From positions 1 to 41,520 of the forward strand of contig JAAEMK010001345.1 in assembly GCA_024225635.1 (NCBI GenBank): 41,520 nt of DNA. Reading direction: 5' to 3'. The notes under the pieces were generated by a model, which was given only the letters and a program-made list of their open reading frames with translations, did no database searches and had not been told where the DNA came from. Position 1 is the first letter of the stretch; every line of letters begins with the position of its first letter. Source of the DNA: Desulfobacteraceae bacterium. Its GTDB lineage: Bacteria > Desulfobacterota > Desulfobacteria > Desulfobacterales > Desulfobacteraceae. A program made the translations under genes and the position numbers. Shown here piece by piece: positions 26,194 through 34,687 of the stretch.

Positions 26194-26547
26194 TTATTCA
26201 AAGATAATTTCCAGGTCAGCCATCAATTCCTTGAACGTCGGGATGGCTTCCACTTGCCAGGTCAGGGAATTACTGCATAATATCCTGAGGTGGAGCCCCT
26301 CCACCTCGTCGGCTTCCATCACCAGGGAAACACAGACGGTCTTTATGCCCGAACTGTTTAGAAACACCAGCTGTCTCAAATCAAGTATGAGTTCCGTTTG
26401 ATTGGATTCCGATACCGCGTATAACACTCGTTCAAAAAACAGCTCCATCTCTTCGTATGCCTCCGGCATTGCGGCGAGTTTGCCGGATATTGCCAGGGTG
26501 CCTTTACCGTCAAAGACCACCTTGTAACCGTTTCCTTCGATCTCCAT
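26194..26547 (-). CDS. STAS-type anti-anti-sigma-like protein (slr1659-type)
   Basis: This 117-residue single STAS-like domain has the phospho-acceptor loop as VFLNSSGIKTV (Ser65/Ser66), equivalent to the DSSG loop of SpoIIAA/RsbV. It would be phosphorylated by the upstream kinase-like protein and dephosphorylated by the PP2C protein. The start ATG at 26547 has GGAGGAG seven bases upstream; a longer frame to 26610 overlaps the preceding gene. Confidence 0.8.
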   Translation of the reverse strand: MEIEGNGYKVVFDGKGTLAISGKLAAMPEAYEEMELFFERVLYAVSESNQTELILDLRQLVFLNSSGIKTVCVSLVMEADEVEGLHLRILCSNSLTWQVEAIPTFKELMADLEIIFE

Positions 26548-26606
26548 GTTATAGCTCCTCCCATGTGAATTGAGCCCATTTCTCATAACTACAGGTAAAA
26601 CAGGTA

Positions 26607-27215
26607 TCAATCCGGGTGCAGACGTCCATGCCCATCCGTTGTTGATAGTGAAATCCTTGCCAGGGTTGTCACAACAGCTGCTTTTGAATCCATTTTAATC
26701 TGCCAGGCCAGCTTAACCTTCTGCATCACAATCCGGATAAATCCGAGTTGTGATTTGCTTTTCCCCTCTTCCTTGGCCGCTTTTGCTTCCCTCAGCTTTT
26801 GCTTGAACAGTTGATTGATGTCATCCGTGTTCAAAACCAGGCGGGCGCAATTTTCCAGGTCGGGTATCCGGCCCGGGTCACTCTCATTTACGATATAGAC
26901 CAGAAATTCATCCTTTTTCAGGCAGAACTCCATGGTAATCAGGTAATCCCGATCCCGGCAGCCATATTTCAATGTGTTTTCCATCAATTCCACGCATACG
27001 GAATGCAGAACGGTTTTTATCCGTTCCCCTTTCCCGGTATCAACATACAGGGACCAGATATTTCCCATGAATTCCGTGGAACAATCCTTTGAGAACCAGA
27101 GTTTTCCCCGGTCAATGGTTCCGGCCTTCAGCCTCAGGGTACTCGACAGATCAAACTGTTCCCGGTCCGTCAGTTCGATAAAGTCTCCGATCACAATGGT
27201 TTTTTCTTCATTCAT
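26607..27215 (-). CDS. SiaB/slr1658-type switch kinase (DUF6272-like)
   Basis: This 202-residue protein has a GHKL-like ATPase pattern: N-box VELMENTLKYG (about residues 75-85) and a late glycine motif SQLGFIRI. This resembles the SiaB/slr1658 group, whose members phosphorylate a partner STAS-like protein in Ser/Thr partner switches. It overlaps the phosphatase gene by 8 bp. The product of the STAS gene that follows should be its substrate. The assignment rests on motif order and context. Confidence 0.75.
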   Translation of the reverse strand: MNEEKTIVIGDFIELTDREQFDLSSTLRLKAGTIDRGKLWFSKDCSTEFMGNIWSLYVDTGKGERIKTVLHSVCVELMENTLKYGCRDRDYLITMEFCLKKDEFLVYIVNESDPGRIPDLENCARLVLNTDDINQLFKQKLREAKAAKEEGKSKSQLGFIRIVMQKVKLAWQIKMDSKAAVVTTLARISLSTTDGHGRLHPD

Positions 27216-29484
27216 CCGTACTTCCTTTTGGTTTCACGATGACCAGGGTCATATCATCATCTATCCTGTCCCGGCTCCAGCGGAGCACATCGGCCATGAT
27301 CTTTTTCTTCATGGTTTCGGGGTCATGGAAGACATGGAGGCCGATGATTTCCATAAATCCATTGATGTCGAGGAGTTCACCCTCCGGATTTTCAGCCTCT
27401 GTCAGGCCGTCGGAGTACAGAACCATGACATCTCCCTTTTCCAGGTCAAAATATGAATTCCCCGTGGAACGGGTAATATCCTTTTTTAAGTTCAGATAGA
27501 TGCCTTTGGTTCTGATGAGTTCGCACCTGCCTGAAAACCCACGGTAAACAATGATTCTCAAATGGGCCCCGGCATGTTCAAATCTCCCGTTTCCCTGATA
27601 TTTCAAGGCATTGAATGTCATAAAATGGGTTTCATTCAACCGTTCATGGACATTACGGTACAAAATATTGTTTACCATGATCACGGCTTCCCTGGCATCG
27701 CAGTCCGTGCTTGTGGTGATGGTCTTATGAACCGTCTGGGCCATCATCATGATCAGGCCGGAGGTCACGCCGTGTCCGGACACGTCTCCGATGGAAATCC
27801 AGAGGTGCCCCTGCCTGTCGGAGGTGATGTCGTAATAATCCCCTCCCACCTGATTGGCGGTCACCATGGAGGCCGAGATCTCGAAGTCAGGGTGTAGATT
27901 GTTAAAGGATGTCGGAAGCAGGGAGGTCTGGATTTTCCTGGCAAGCTTCATTTCATGGCCCAATGCCGCCGATCTTGCCACGGCCTTTCCCAGCCCGTCA
28001 ATCAGGTCATTCACCCCAAGGACCAGGTCCCGCCAGCCGCCGTCAAAAGCCCCCGCATTTCCCCGGACATCCAGCCGCCCCTGCCCCACGGCCCTGATCA
28101 TTCCGTTGGTCTCATCCATGATTCCATTCAGCCGCCGGATCATCCGGTTCAATGCTTTCATCATCCGGTCCCGGTCCGAGCGTTCCCTGACCTCCAACCC
28201 CAGGTTGCCGCCGGCGATCTCTTCCGCCACACGGGCGGTTTCACTGGTTACGTCAATAAGCTGAACCAGGTTATTGGTCATGATTCCTATCTCATCCTTT
28301 CTGTTTCTATCCGGCCTGAGCTGATCCAGGGGCGCTGACAAATCCCCCTCCGCCACTTTTCGGATCAGGTAAACCACCCGGTTAATCGGCTGAATAACCT
28401 GCTTTCCGACATATACCCATCCCATAAACACCGAAAAGACAAGGCTTGCCAGGGCAACGCACCCCAGAATCACCGACATGAACCTCCGGGTCTCTTTTGC
28501 GGAAAGTGTTGCCTGATGAATATCCGCATTTGCCTTACCGATAAGTTCCTTCACGGTCCCGTTCATTTTGTTCGACAATGCCCTGCTTTTCTCCAGCAGT
28601 TCATATGCCTCGGCCGTGGTCTCAAGTTCTTGCCTGCGTAGCTCCGGCAGGGCCAGCTTACCAACCGTATAAGGTTTGAACAGGATCATGAGTTCGGCAT
28701 AGGCGCCTGCCATCTCAGCCTTGAGCCGGCCGGTCTGTTCCTTGATATCAGAAATCAAAGCACGTCCTTTCAGCCTGATGATTCTGAGATTTCGAAGATT
28801 GTGTTCCGTGGCCGACGACAGCAGCAGATTTGTGAGGGCATTGCCCAGACGTTCGATTTCAAGCAGGGGCATCAGCTGTTCAACGGCTTCCGGCAAACTT
28901 CGGACAAGATCCATATCCATATTTTCACGGCCATATTCTTCAGCAAACTCCTCCTGTTCGTCAATGGGCTGTTTGCTGATGGATATGGCGGGTTTGATGA
29001 TGGCCTGGAACTCCCGGTGGGTGCCCAGGAGTTCATTATAGATGCGCCTGCTGTCCTTGATGAGTTCAAGCTTTCGTTTCACAGCCTCATCGATCTGCCT
29101 GAGATATTTTACCATCTGCGTAAAGTCGGACTCGATGACCGCAACCATTTGAACACTTCCGGGAAACTCCCTGATTTCGGAAATCAGCTGGGAGATCACC
29201 CCCACATCCGTCCTGATGGCATCCAGGATAGCTTTTCTTTCATCATCCTTCACCGAAGAGATCAGCAACGGGGCGTTGCCAATAATCCGCTCACTCTGGG
29301 CGGCCAGCCGCTGGGCAAGCACCATGGGCGGCAGGCGGTCCTTTGTTATCCGGTCCATGGTCTGCCCCAGAAAAACAAACGTATAGAAGGCAAGCGCGCT
29401 TGATAAGACCACGAAACTTGCGACCCCCATAAAGGAAAGCATCAGTTTGTTTTTGACACTTGCTGTTTTCATCAGCATAAACAT
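27208..29484 (-). CDS. TorS-like membrane sensor with HAMP and PP2C (SpoIIE) phosphatase
   Basis: This 758-residue protein has a membrane segment at 14-40, a helical periplasmic TorS-like sensor to about 334, a second membrane segment at 335-359, HAMP (361-413) plus a second HAMP-like stretch, and a PP2C domain (about 511-755). The phosphatase metal ligands are intact: GGDYYD (Asp549), GDVSGHG (Asp567), YSDGLTE (Asp692) and DDDMT. It is the RsbU/SiaA role: dephosphorylating the STAS protein when the sensor is engaged. TorS-type sensors usually read a periplasmic binding protein, and two DctP-like proteins are encoded directly upstream (23-bp gap). Several ATGs are possible in the first five codons. 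Confidence 0.88.
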   Translation of the reverse strand: MFMLMKTASVKNKLMLSFMGVASFVVLSSALAFYTFVFLGQTMDRITKDRLPPMVLAQRLAAQSERIIGNAPLLISSVKDDERKAILDAIRTDVGVISQLISEIREFPGSVQMVAVIESDFTQMVKYLRQIDEAVKRKLELIKDSRRIYNELLGTHREFQAIIKPAISISKQPIDEQEEFAEEYGRENMDMDLVRSLPEAVEQLMPLLEIERLGNALTNLLLSSATEHNLRNLRIIRLKGRALISDIKEQTGRLKAEMAGAYAELMILFKPYTVGKLALPELRRQELETTAEAYELLEKSRALSNKMNGTVKELIGKANADIHQATLSAKETRRFMSVILGCVALASLVFSVFMGWVYVGKQVIQPINRVVYLIRKVAEGDLSAPLDQLRPDRNRKDEIGIMTNNLVQLIDVTSETARVAEEIAGGNLGLEVRERSDRDRMMKALNRMIRRLNGIMDETNGMIRAVGQGRLDVRGNAGAFDGGWRDLVLGVNDLIDGLGKAVARSAALGHEMKLARKIQTSLLPTSFNNLHPDFEISASMVTANQVGGDYYDITSDRQGHLWISIGDVSGHGVTSGLIMMMAQTVHKTITTSTDCDAREAVIMVNNILYRNVHERLNETHFMTFNALKYQGNGRFEHAGAHLRIIVYRGFSGRCELIRTKGIYLNLKKDITRSTGNSYFDLEKGDVMVLYSDGLTEAENPEGELLDINGFMEIIGLHVFHDPETMKKKIMADVLRWSRDRIDDDMTLVIVKPKGSTDE

Positions 29485-29507
29485 ACCTGAACCGTGCTAT
29501 TTCAATG

Positions 29508-30740
29508 CTAACTTGCGGATTTCCACCAGCGGCGCGGTTCTACGTTTTCAGCCGGGGTCTCCTTCGGGATCTCACGGGCGATTTTGTGAATTTCCTCATA
29601 AACGTCAATGCCCCCCGCCATCCTGTTCAGTCTCCCACGCCATTGTTCCCAGGGTTCCGGGTTGAACTCCGGCGAACAGATCCGCTCCGCCTTTTTCATT
29701 TCCCCATCCGGCAGTTTCACAAACCGCACCCGGTTTCTGGCAAAAATACTGCCGGGGTTCTGGGATTCGGACGCACCCACCGTGTTCAGCAATGCCGCCT
29801 CCCCCGCAAGCTGGACATACATCTGGGCGTGCAGGGCTGATTCAAGGACGGCATCCTGTAAATCAGGGGGTAATCCGTCAAACACCTTGGCGTTCATGCC
29901 GGTATGGCCATTACCGCTGAACAAACGAAGATCAACCACCTGGGAAATCAGATGCGGCATGAAAGCGGCTGCGGCGGATACCCAGGTTTCCAGCCCGTCT
30001 ATCATACCGTGCTCAAGGGCACCAAGTGTTTCGCTCCAGGGAACCGGTACCGCCTTGATGTTCAGGAGGGTCAGTGCAATCTTGCCAAGCCTGCTTGCCG
30101 TGACCCGGATTCTGGTTCCCGCCAGTTCCTCCAGGGAAATGATATTCGGCTTTTCACGCCATTTTTCTCCCATCATCAGGCCGCGCAGCCTGCAATGGGA
30201 GAACAGAAAACGAATGCCGTGATTCCTGATCAGGGGCTCGCGCACCAGTTTTTCACTTTGGGGATGATACAAGAAATAGTACTGGGCCGCCCGGGAAGGA
30301 AAGAGATACGGAAAATCAAGCAGATTGAAATAGGGCGCGGCCCCTGCCGCATTCTGGGTGGATGAAAAATAAAGATCAATGATGCCTTTCTGCGCTCTTT
30401 TTACACAATCTATCTGGTTGCAAACCTGATCCCGCTCGATCATCTCGATGCGGATTTCACCATGGGTGCGCGCTTCCAGATCCCGGACAAATTCCAGGCA
30501 CCCGATGGGGTCAATCCGGTAATGTTCTCCGCCCAGGGAGGCGATGCCGTATATCAGCTCCACCCTGGCGCTCTTTTTTTCCCTCTTTTTTTGAACGGCC
30601 CGGGCAGCGGCGGCAAGGCGGGGCAGCGTAAGGCCCCCGGTCATGGCGCCGGCGGCCAGAAGAGTAGACGTCCAGCCAAAGGTTCTGCCAAGGTTAAGCA
30701 GGTCACGTCTTGAAATCCCTCCCAATCCATGTGCCGTCAT
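29508..30740 (-). CDS. DctP-family periplasmic binding protein, Tat-exported (copy 1)
   Basis: This 410-residue protein has a twin-arginine signal (SRRDLLNLG, then a hydrophobic run to about residue 50). The mature part follows the TRAP DctP fold, with KRAQKGIIDLYFSSTQNAAG, the RVTASRLGKIALTLL hinge strand and LFSGNGHTGMNAKVFDGLP. No DctQ or DctM membrane subunit is nearby, so a transport role is unlikely. Being directly upstream of a TorS-like sensor phosphatase, it may be the ligand-sensing partner. AGGAGG lies five bases before the ATG at 30740. It is paralogous to the next gene. Confidence 0.85.
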   Translation of the reverse strand: MTAHGLGGISRRDLLNLGRTFGWTSTLLAAGAMTGGLTLPRLAAAARAVQKKREKKSARVELIYGIASLGGEHYRIDPIGCLEFVRDLEARTHGEIRIEMIERDQVCNQIDCVKRAQKGIIDLYFSSTQNAAGAAPYFNLLDFPYLFPSRAAQYYFLYHPQSEKLVREPLIRNHGIRFLFSHCRLRGLMMGEKWREKPNIISLEELAGTRIRVTASRLGKIALTLLNIKAVPVPWSETLGALEHGMIDGLETWVSAAAAFMPHLISQVVDLRLFSGNGHTGMNAKVFDGLPPDLQDAVLESALHAQMYVQLAGEAALLNTVGASESQNPGSIFARNRVRFVKLPDGEMKKAERICSPEFNPEPWEQWRGRLNRMAGGIDVYEEIHKIAREIPKETPAENVEPRRWWKSAS

Positions 30741-30788
30741 CCTCACCTCCTGTTATGGGAATTCCTTTTTTTGACCAACCGATGTGTG

Positions 30789-32021
30789 CTATTGCGCGTC
30801 CTTCCACCAGCGCCGGGGGGCCACATTTTCAGCCAGGGTATCCCGGGGAATTTCACGGGCGACCTTGTGAATCTCCCGATAAACGTCAATGCCCCCCGCC
30901 ATCTTGTTCAGTTGCCCCCGCCATTTTTCCCAGGGTGCGGGGTTGAACTCCGGGGAACACATCTTTTCAGCCTTTTTCATTTCCGTGCCGGGCAGTTCCA
31001 CAAAACGCACATTGTTTTTGGCGAAAATAGTTCCCGGTTTCTGGGGATTGGATGCGCCCACGGTATTGATCAGCGCAGCCTCGCTGGCAAGATGGACAAA
31101 CACCTGGGCATGATAAGCGGATTCCATGACCGCGTTTTGCAGTTCACCCGGCATTTTGTCAAACACGCCGGCATTCATGGCGGTGTGACCGTTCCCGCTG
31201 AAAAGGCGGAGATCAATCACCTGGGAAAGCACCTCGGGCATGGCTGCGGCAATGGCCGATTCCCAGCTTTCCATACCGTCGATGAGACCGAATTTAAGCG
31301 CATTGGCGGTTTCATTCCAGGGCAAGGGAATGGGGTCGGTTCCCAGGAGCTTAAGGGCTATCTGGCCGAGCTTACTGGCAGTGGCCCGGATTTTCGCCCC
31401 CTTCAGCTCCGCTATTGTTTGAACATCGGGTTTGTCCTGCCATTTTTTCCCCATCATCAGCCCACGGAGCCTGCAGGTTGTGAACAAAAAATGGATGCCG
31501 TGGTTCCTGCGCAACGGTTCCCGGAACAATTTATCCCCCATGGGATGATAGAAAAAATAATTCTGGGCCGCCCGGCCGGAAAAGAGGTAGGGAAAATCCA
31601 GCACATTGTAATAAGGAGCGACACCCGCTGCATTCTGGGTGGATGAATGAAAAATATCCACGATCCCTTCCTGCGCTCTTTTCACACAGTCCAACTGGTT
31701 GCAGATTCCCATGCCGGTGATAAGCTCCACCCGGATTTCGCCGTCCGTACGCTCCTCCAAATCACGGATAAATTCCGGGGTGCCGAGTTTGCCGATCCGA
31801 AAGGGAGCATCCCCGAGGACAGGAGCCACATAGGTCAGATTCAACCTGGCTTTTGTTTTCAGCCGTCTTTTGTTTGTCTCCTCCGCGGCATGGGCAAGCC
31901 GGGGCAGGGAAACGGCTCCGGTCATGGCTCCTGATACCAGCACCAGGGAAGTCCAGCCGAATGTTTTGGCAAGGCGAAACAGGTCACGCCGCGAAATGTC
32001 TTTTAATTCGTGCTCTGTCAT
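30789..32021 (-). CDS. DctP-family periplasmic binding protein, Tat-exported (copy 2)
   Basis: This 410-residue tandem paralogue of copy 1 has a Tat signal (SRRDLFRLA) and the same blocks, including FHSSTQNAAGVAPYYNVLDFP and NGHTAMNAGVFDKMPGELQN. The two share a C-terminal EIHK-AREIP...ENV-PRRWWK ending that is unusually well kept. It is the first gene of the minus-strand signalling run; 48 bp separate it from copy 1. Having two receptors suggests two ligands or a graded response (inference). Confidence 0.85.
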   Translation of the reverse strand: MTEHELKDISRRDLFRLAKTFGWTSLVLVSGAMTGAVSLPRLAHAAEETNKRRLKTKARLNLTYVAPVLGDAPFRIGKLGTPEFIRDLEERTDGEIRVELITGMGICNQLDCVKRAQEGIVDIFHSSTQNAAGVAPYYNVLDFPYLFSGRAAQNYFFYHPMGDKLFREPLRRNHGIHFLFTTCRLRGLMMGKKWQDKPDVQTIAELKGAKIRATASKLGQIALKLLGTDPIPLPWNETANALKFGLIDGMESWESAIAAAMPEVLSQVIDLRLFSGNGHTAMNAGVFDKMPGELQNAVMESAYHAQVFVHLASEAALINTVGASNPQKPGTIFAKNNVRFVELPGTEMKKAEKMCSPEFNPAPWEKWRGQLNKMAGGIDVYREIHKVAREIPRDTLAENVAPRRWWKDAQ

Positions 32022-32114
32022 GCTCTCTTTCCACCTCTTGCATTAAAAGAAGAACCATGGCGATGCTCCGGGGGGATAAGGAGATCGCCCAAAACACTAC
32101 GAAAAAAAATATAT

Positions 32115-32177
32115 AACTGTATTCTGTAATTCAGACGGTCTTTTGTCAAACACTTTCCCAGCCATGGCTGCATGAAC
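32115..32177 (-). pseudogene. Decayed DctP fragment A
   Basis: About 21 codons read V-H-A-A-M, then AGKVFDKRPSELQNTV. They align with the HTAMNAGVFDKMPGELQNAV block of the intact DctP genes. No start and no remaining fold are present. It lies between DctP copy 2 and the Fe-S protein gene and is a close repeat of fragment B. Confidence 0.65.
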
Positions 32178-32272
32178 CTTACCTTTGGCGGGGGGGGGGT
32201 ACGTCAGGGTTCCCAAAACCATCTTTTTGCGGCCCGGGTGCTGAATCCAGGATACATTATGCCCACCTGATC

Positions 32273-33358
32273 TTACTTATAAAGGCTGAAATCGACACCC
32301 CGGTTAACCCCGCGCATCTTAAACCACTCTTCTTCATCCTTTGGCGGGATTTCGCAATCTATTTCATTTTTACGCACCAGACGAATGGCATCCGAGGGGC
32401 AGGCTGTTACACAAAGCCCACACCCAATGCATTTTTCCACCGTCACCTGGTAACCTTCGTGACCATTTTCTATGGCGGCTACCTGACACCGCTCATCGGC
32501 ACAGATTCCGCATTCCGAACACTGGGCCATATCAATTGCAGCGTAGTAGTTCGAACTGACAACCCACCCTGCGGGGATATTTAATTTGTTGATTCCGCGC
32601 AGCACGTTACAGCAGCACCCACAGCAGTTACAGATAAAATAATGGTCTTGCCGTGAATTATAGATCATGTGGACGAGTCCGGAAGCTTCCGCCGTTTCGA
32701 TAATTTCATAAGCTTCTTTTTTACTGATGGGGCGTCCCCAGTTGGAATCCTTAAAACCATCCGGAACAGGTGCTATGCCAAGGCAGCTCTCCAGAGGCTT
32801 GTTGCAGCCATTCTCCAGAATATGAGCTTCCTTTTTGCACACACACTCCTCGATACCAAAGGAGATTCCCTTTTCAATTATGGAAGAGACCACTTCATAG
32901 GGCAGGGCTTGATGCAATCCTTCCAGATTCCGTTCAATGGGGACAACTCGCATTTGCTGGGGCTGATTTTGGAAATATTGAATTCCATAGGATTTCATAT
33001 ACTCTTCACACAATTCGCAGAATTCATGATCCATCCGTTTTAATTGGAACTCATAAATACCCAACATCCACGGTACCATTTTATAGATTCTTTTCCCCTT
33101 CACCTCAACGGAAGCCACCAGCCCTTTTTCCCACATGAGTTTGAGCTTATCATCCAGATCGTCAAAGGGGATGGCGGCCCGTGCGGAAATGTCTTTTGCG
33201 GATTCATAGGTCAGTCTCAGGTTGCAAAACAGGATGGCCTGTTCAGGAGTGAAAAGTTTTCTGAGCAGCTTGATCTCGACGCCGCTTTTGGTCGACGGGA
33301 ATCCGTTTGGAAGTGTATCCAATACATTTGCCAATGTTTTATAAATTTCGTTGTTCAT
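32273..33358 (-). CDS. Winged-helix / 4Fe-4S ferredoxin-type protein
   Basis: This 361-residue protein starts with a winged-helix-like region (about residues 20-110, FTPEQAILFCNLRLTYESAKDIS). The middle is Cys-rich (ECVCKKEAHILENGCNKPLESCLG; then CNCCGCCCNVL), and the C-terminus has two ferredoxin motifs, CSECGIC-ADERC and CIGCGLCVTACP. Such proteins are frequent in Desulfobacterales and are thought to be redox-related or regulatory; the exact role is unknown. The seven Cys in the CNCC/GCCC run are unusual and may hold another cluster. It is flanked by the two DctP fragments. Confidence 0.8.
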   Translation of the reverse strand: MNNEIYKTLANVLDTLPNGFPSTKSGVEIKLLRKLFTPEQAILFCNLRLTYESAKDISARAAIPFDDLDDKLKLMWEKGLVASVEVKGKRIYKMVPWMLGIYEFQLKRMDHEFCELCEEYMKSYGIQYFQNQPQQMRVVPIERNLEGLHQALPYEVVSSIIEKGISFGIEECVCKKEAHILENGCNKPLESCLGIAPVPDGFKDSNWGRPISKKEAYEIIETAEASGLVHMIYNSRQDHYFICNCCGCCCNVLRGINKLNIPAGWVVSSNYYAAIDMAQCSECGICADERCQVAAIENGHEGYQVTVEKCIGCGLCVTACPSDAIRLVRKNEIDCEIPPKDEEEWFKMRGVNRGVDFSLYK

Positions 33359-33426
33359 GATTTTTTCCTCAAATAATTTTGTATGAAGAAAGGTCTGTAT
33401 ATCGTAACGAATGTTCAGAAGAGCGA

Positions 33427-33516
33427 TTAAACTGCATTCTGTAATTCAGACGGTCTTTTGTCAAACACTTTCCCATCCATGCCTGAATGAACCCTACCGC
33501 TGAGAGAACGGATATC
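33427..33516 (-). pseudogene. Decayed DctP fragment B
   Basis: Thirty codons including HSGMDGKVFDKRPSELQNAV and then a stop align with the LFSGNGHTGMNAKVFDGLP region of the intact DctP proteins. It is about 50/55 identical in DNA to fragment A on the other side of the Fe-S gene, so a dctP-containing segment was duplicated and then decayed. Confidence 0.65.
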
Positions 33517-33628
33517 GCTCTCCTGCTCCTTTCCATGGGACCCGGATTTAACTTGAGGTAATGGGAGTTTTTTTGGTTGACACCCTGATATCCGTATATT
33601 AAGGAAGATAGAAAATGACATCCTGAAG

Positions 33629-33658
33629 ATGTCCCTGAAAAAACGTTGTAAGAAATAA
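33629..33658 (+). CDS. Putative leader peptide, copy 2 (9 aa)
   Basis: The frame reads M-S-L-K-K-R-C-K-K-stop. Codons CGT-TGT-AAG-AAA are identical to those in copy 1. The stop codon is 9 bp before the terminator stem, a spacing that would let a stalled ribosome affect folding. Confidence 0.45.
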   Translation: MSLKKRCKK

Positions 33659-33667
33659 GCAATTACC

Positions 33668-33719
33668 AAAGGCCATGAAGGCTTGCAGAATCAGTTCTGC
33701 GTCTTCATGGCCTTTTTTT
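33668..33719 (+). terminator. Intrinsic terminator within leader copy 2
   Basis: The 13-bp arms (33668-33680 and 33703-33715) are identical to copy 1 and run into seven Ts. The inner helix is GCAGA/TCTGC, where copy 1 has GCAGA/TCTGT, so pairing is kept despite a base change. Confidence 0.8.
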
Positions 33720-33829
33720 ATTGGCGGCAGGCGCCTCAACCGGAAACGGGTTTGGGTAAAAGAGCAATGACCACCCCCATGCAGCCATGGCCGGGGTCAC
33801 AATACCAACAAGATCAAAGGAGCGAGTAC

Positions 33830-34687
33830 ATGGAGCTAGCAAATGTTGACTGGAACGACGAGTGGAAACACCGGATGGAACAATGGCGCACCACCTCGGG
33901 CAAGAGCTGCAAGGAGTTCTGGGCCGATCCGAAATCGGCAAAGATCTACCTCAAGGAGGGGGCTGGAAAACACCAGACCCGGATTAACAACACCCTTAAA
34001 GATCTGCCACTCGAACCCCATATGCGGGTTATCGACATCGGCTCCGGCCCCGGCATTCTTGCCGTTCCCATGGCCCAAAGGGTCCGCTCGGTCACCACGG
34101 TGGAGCCCTCCCCGGGAATGAACACCGTAATGCGGGAGCTGATCCGGGAAAAAAACATCCAAAACATCAGATGCATCGAAAAACCCTGGGAGGATGTGGA
34201 GATCACCCCGGAGCTCTGCAACAGGTACGACCTTGTCATCGCCTCCATGAGCCTCGGCATGACCGACATCAGGGCGGCCGTGGAAAAGATGGTCCAAGTG
34301 AGCCGGGGATATGTCTACATTTACTGGCATGCAGGCATCCCGGGATGGGAAGATATGCCCAAGGCGGTGTGGCCCAGGCTCTTCAACCAGAAGTACCACG
34401 GCGGTCCCAAGAGCGACATCCTGTTCCAGGTCCTCTACCAGATGGGCATCTACCCCAACATCGAGGTGACCAACGAACATTTCCATGAGACCTTTGCCAG
34501 CCGGTCCGAGGCCGTGGAGTTTTATTGCAGACGGTTTGAACGCATCCTGGATGACCACCGCCCCGTGCTTGAAGAGTACCTGGACACCCACCTGGTAAAG
34601 GAAAACGGCGGGTATGTCCACGGCTTTGACCACACCACCATGAAGTTCTGGTGGAAAACAGGGGAGGAAAGCCATGTCCGGCATTAG
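33830..34687 (+). CDS. Class I SAM-dependent methyltransferase (transporter-linked)
   Basis: This 285-residue protein has SAM-binding motif I as VIDIGSGPGILAVP and the acidic loop TTVEPSPGM. The later half (YVYIYWHAGIPGWEDMP ... VEFYCRRFERIL) is not a common named family. AAGGAG precedes the ATG at 33830; an in-frame ATG at 33767 at the end of the duplicated leader would add 21 residues. It overlaps the binding-protein gene by 14 bp. It may modify the imported ligand or a carrier (inference). Confidence 0.8.
   Translation: MELANVDWNDEWKHRMEQWRTTSGKSCKEFWADPKSAKIYLKEGAGKHQTRINNTLKDLPLEPHMRVIDIGSGPGILAVPMAQRVRSVTTVEPSPGMNTVMRELIREKNIQNIRCIEKPWEDVEITPELCNRYDLVIASMSLGMTDIRAAVEKMVQVSRGYVYIYWHAGIPGWEDMPKAVWPRLFNQKYHGGPKSDILFQVLYQMGIYPNIEVTNEHFHETFASRSEAVEFYCRRFERILDDHRPVLEEYLDTHLVKENGGYVHGFDHTTMKFWWKTGEESHVRH

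Larger units (their letters stand above)
33577..33766 (+). promoter_or_regulatory. Attenuator-type leader, copy 2 (before the methyltransferase)
   Basis: Same order as copy 1: TTGACACCCTG (33577-33587), AAGGAAG as Shine-Dalgarno, ATG-ACA-TCC-TGA (33615-33626), a nine-residue frame (33629-33658), a terminator (33668-33719), a GGCG/CGCC hairpin, and the conserved AAAAGAGCAATGACCAC (ATG at 33767). Matches are densest in the mini-frames and the terminator. Confidence 0.7.

Noticed and set aside
29508-32021. TRAP transporter operon
   Set aside because: Only DctP-type binding proteins are present; no DctQ or DctM membrane gene is anywhere in the window.
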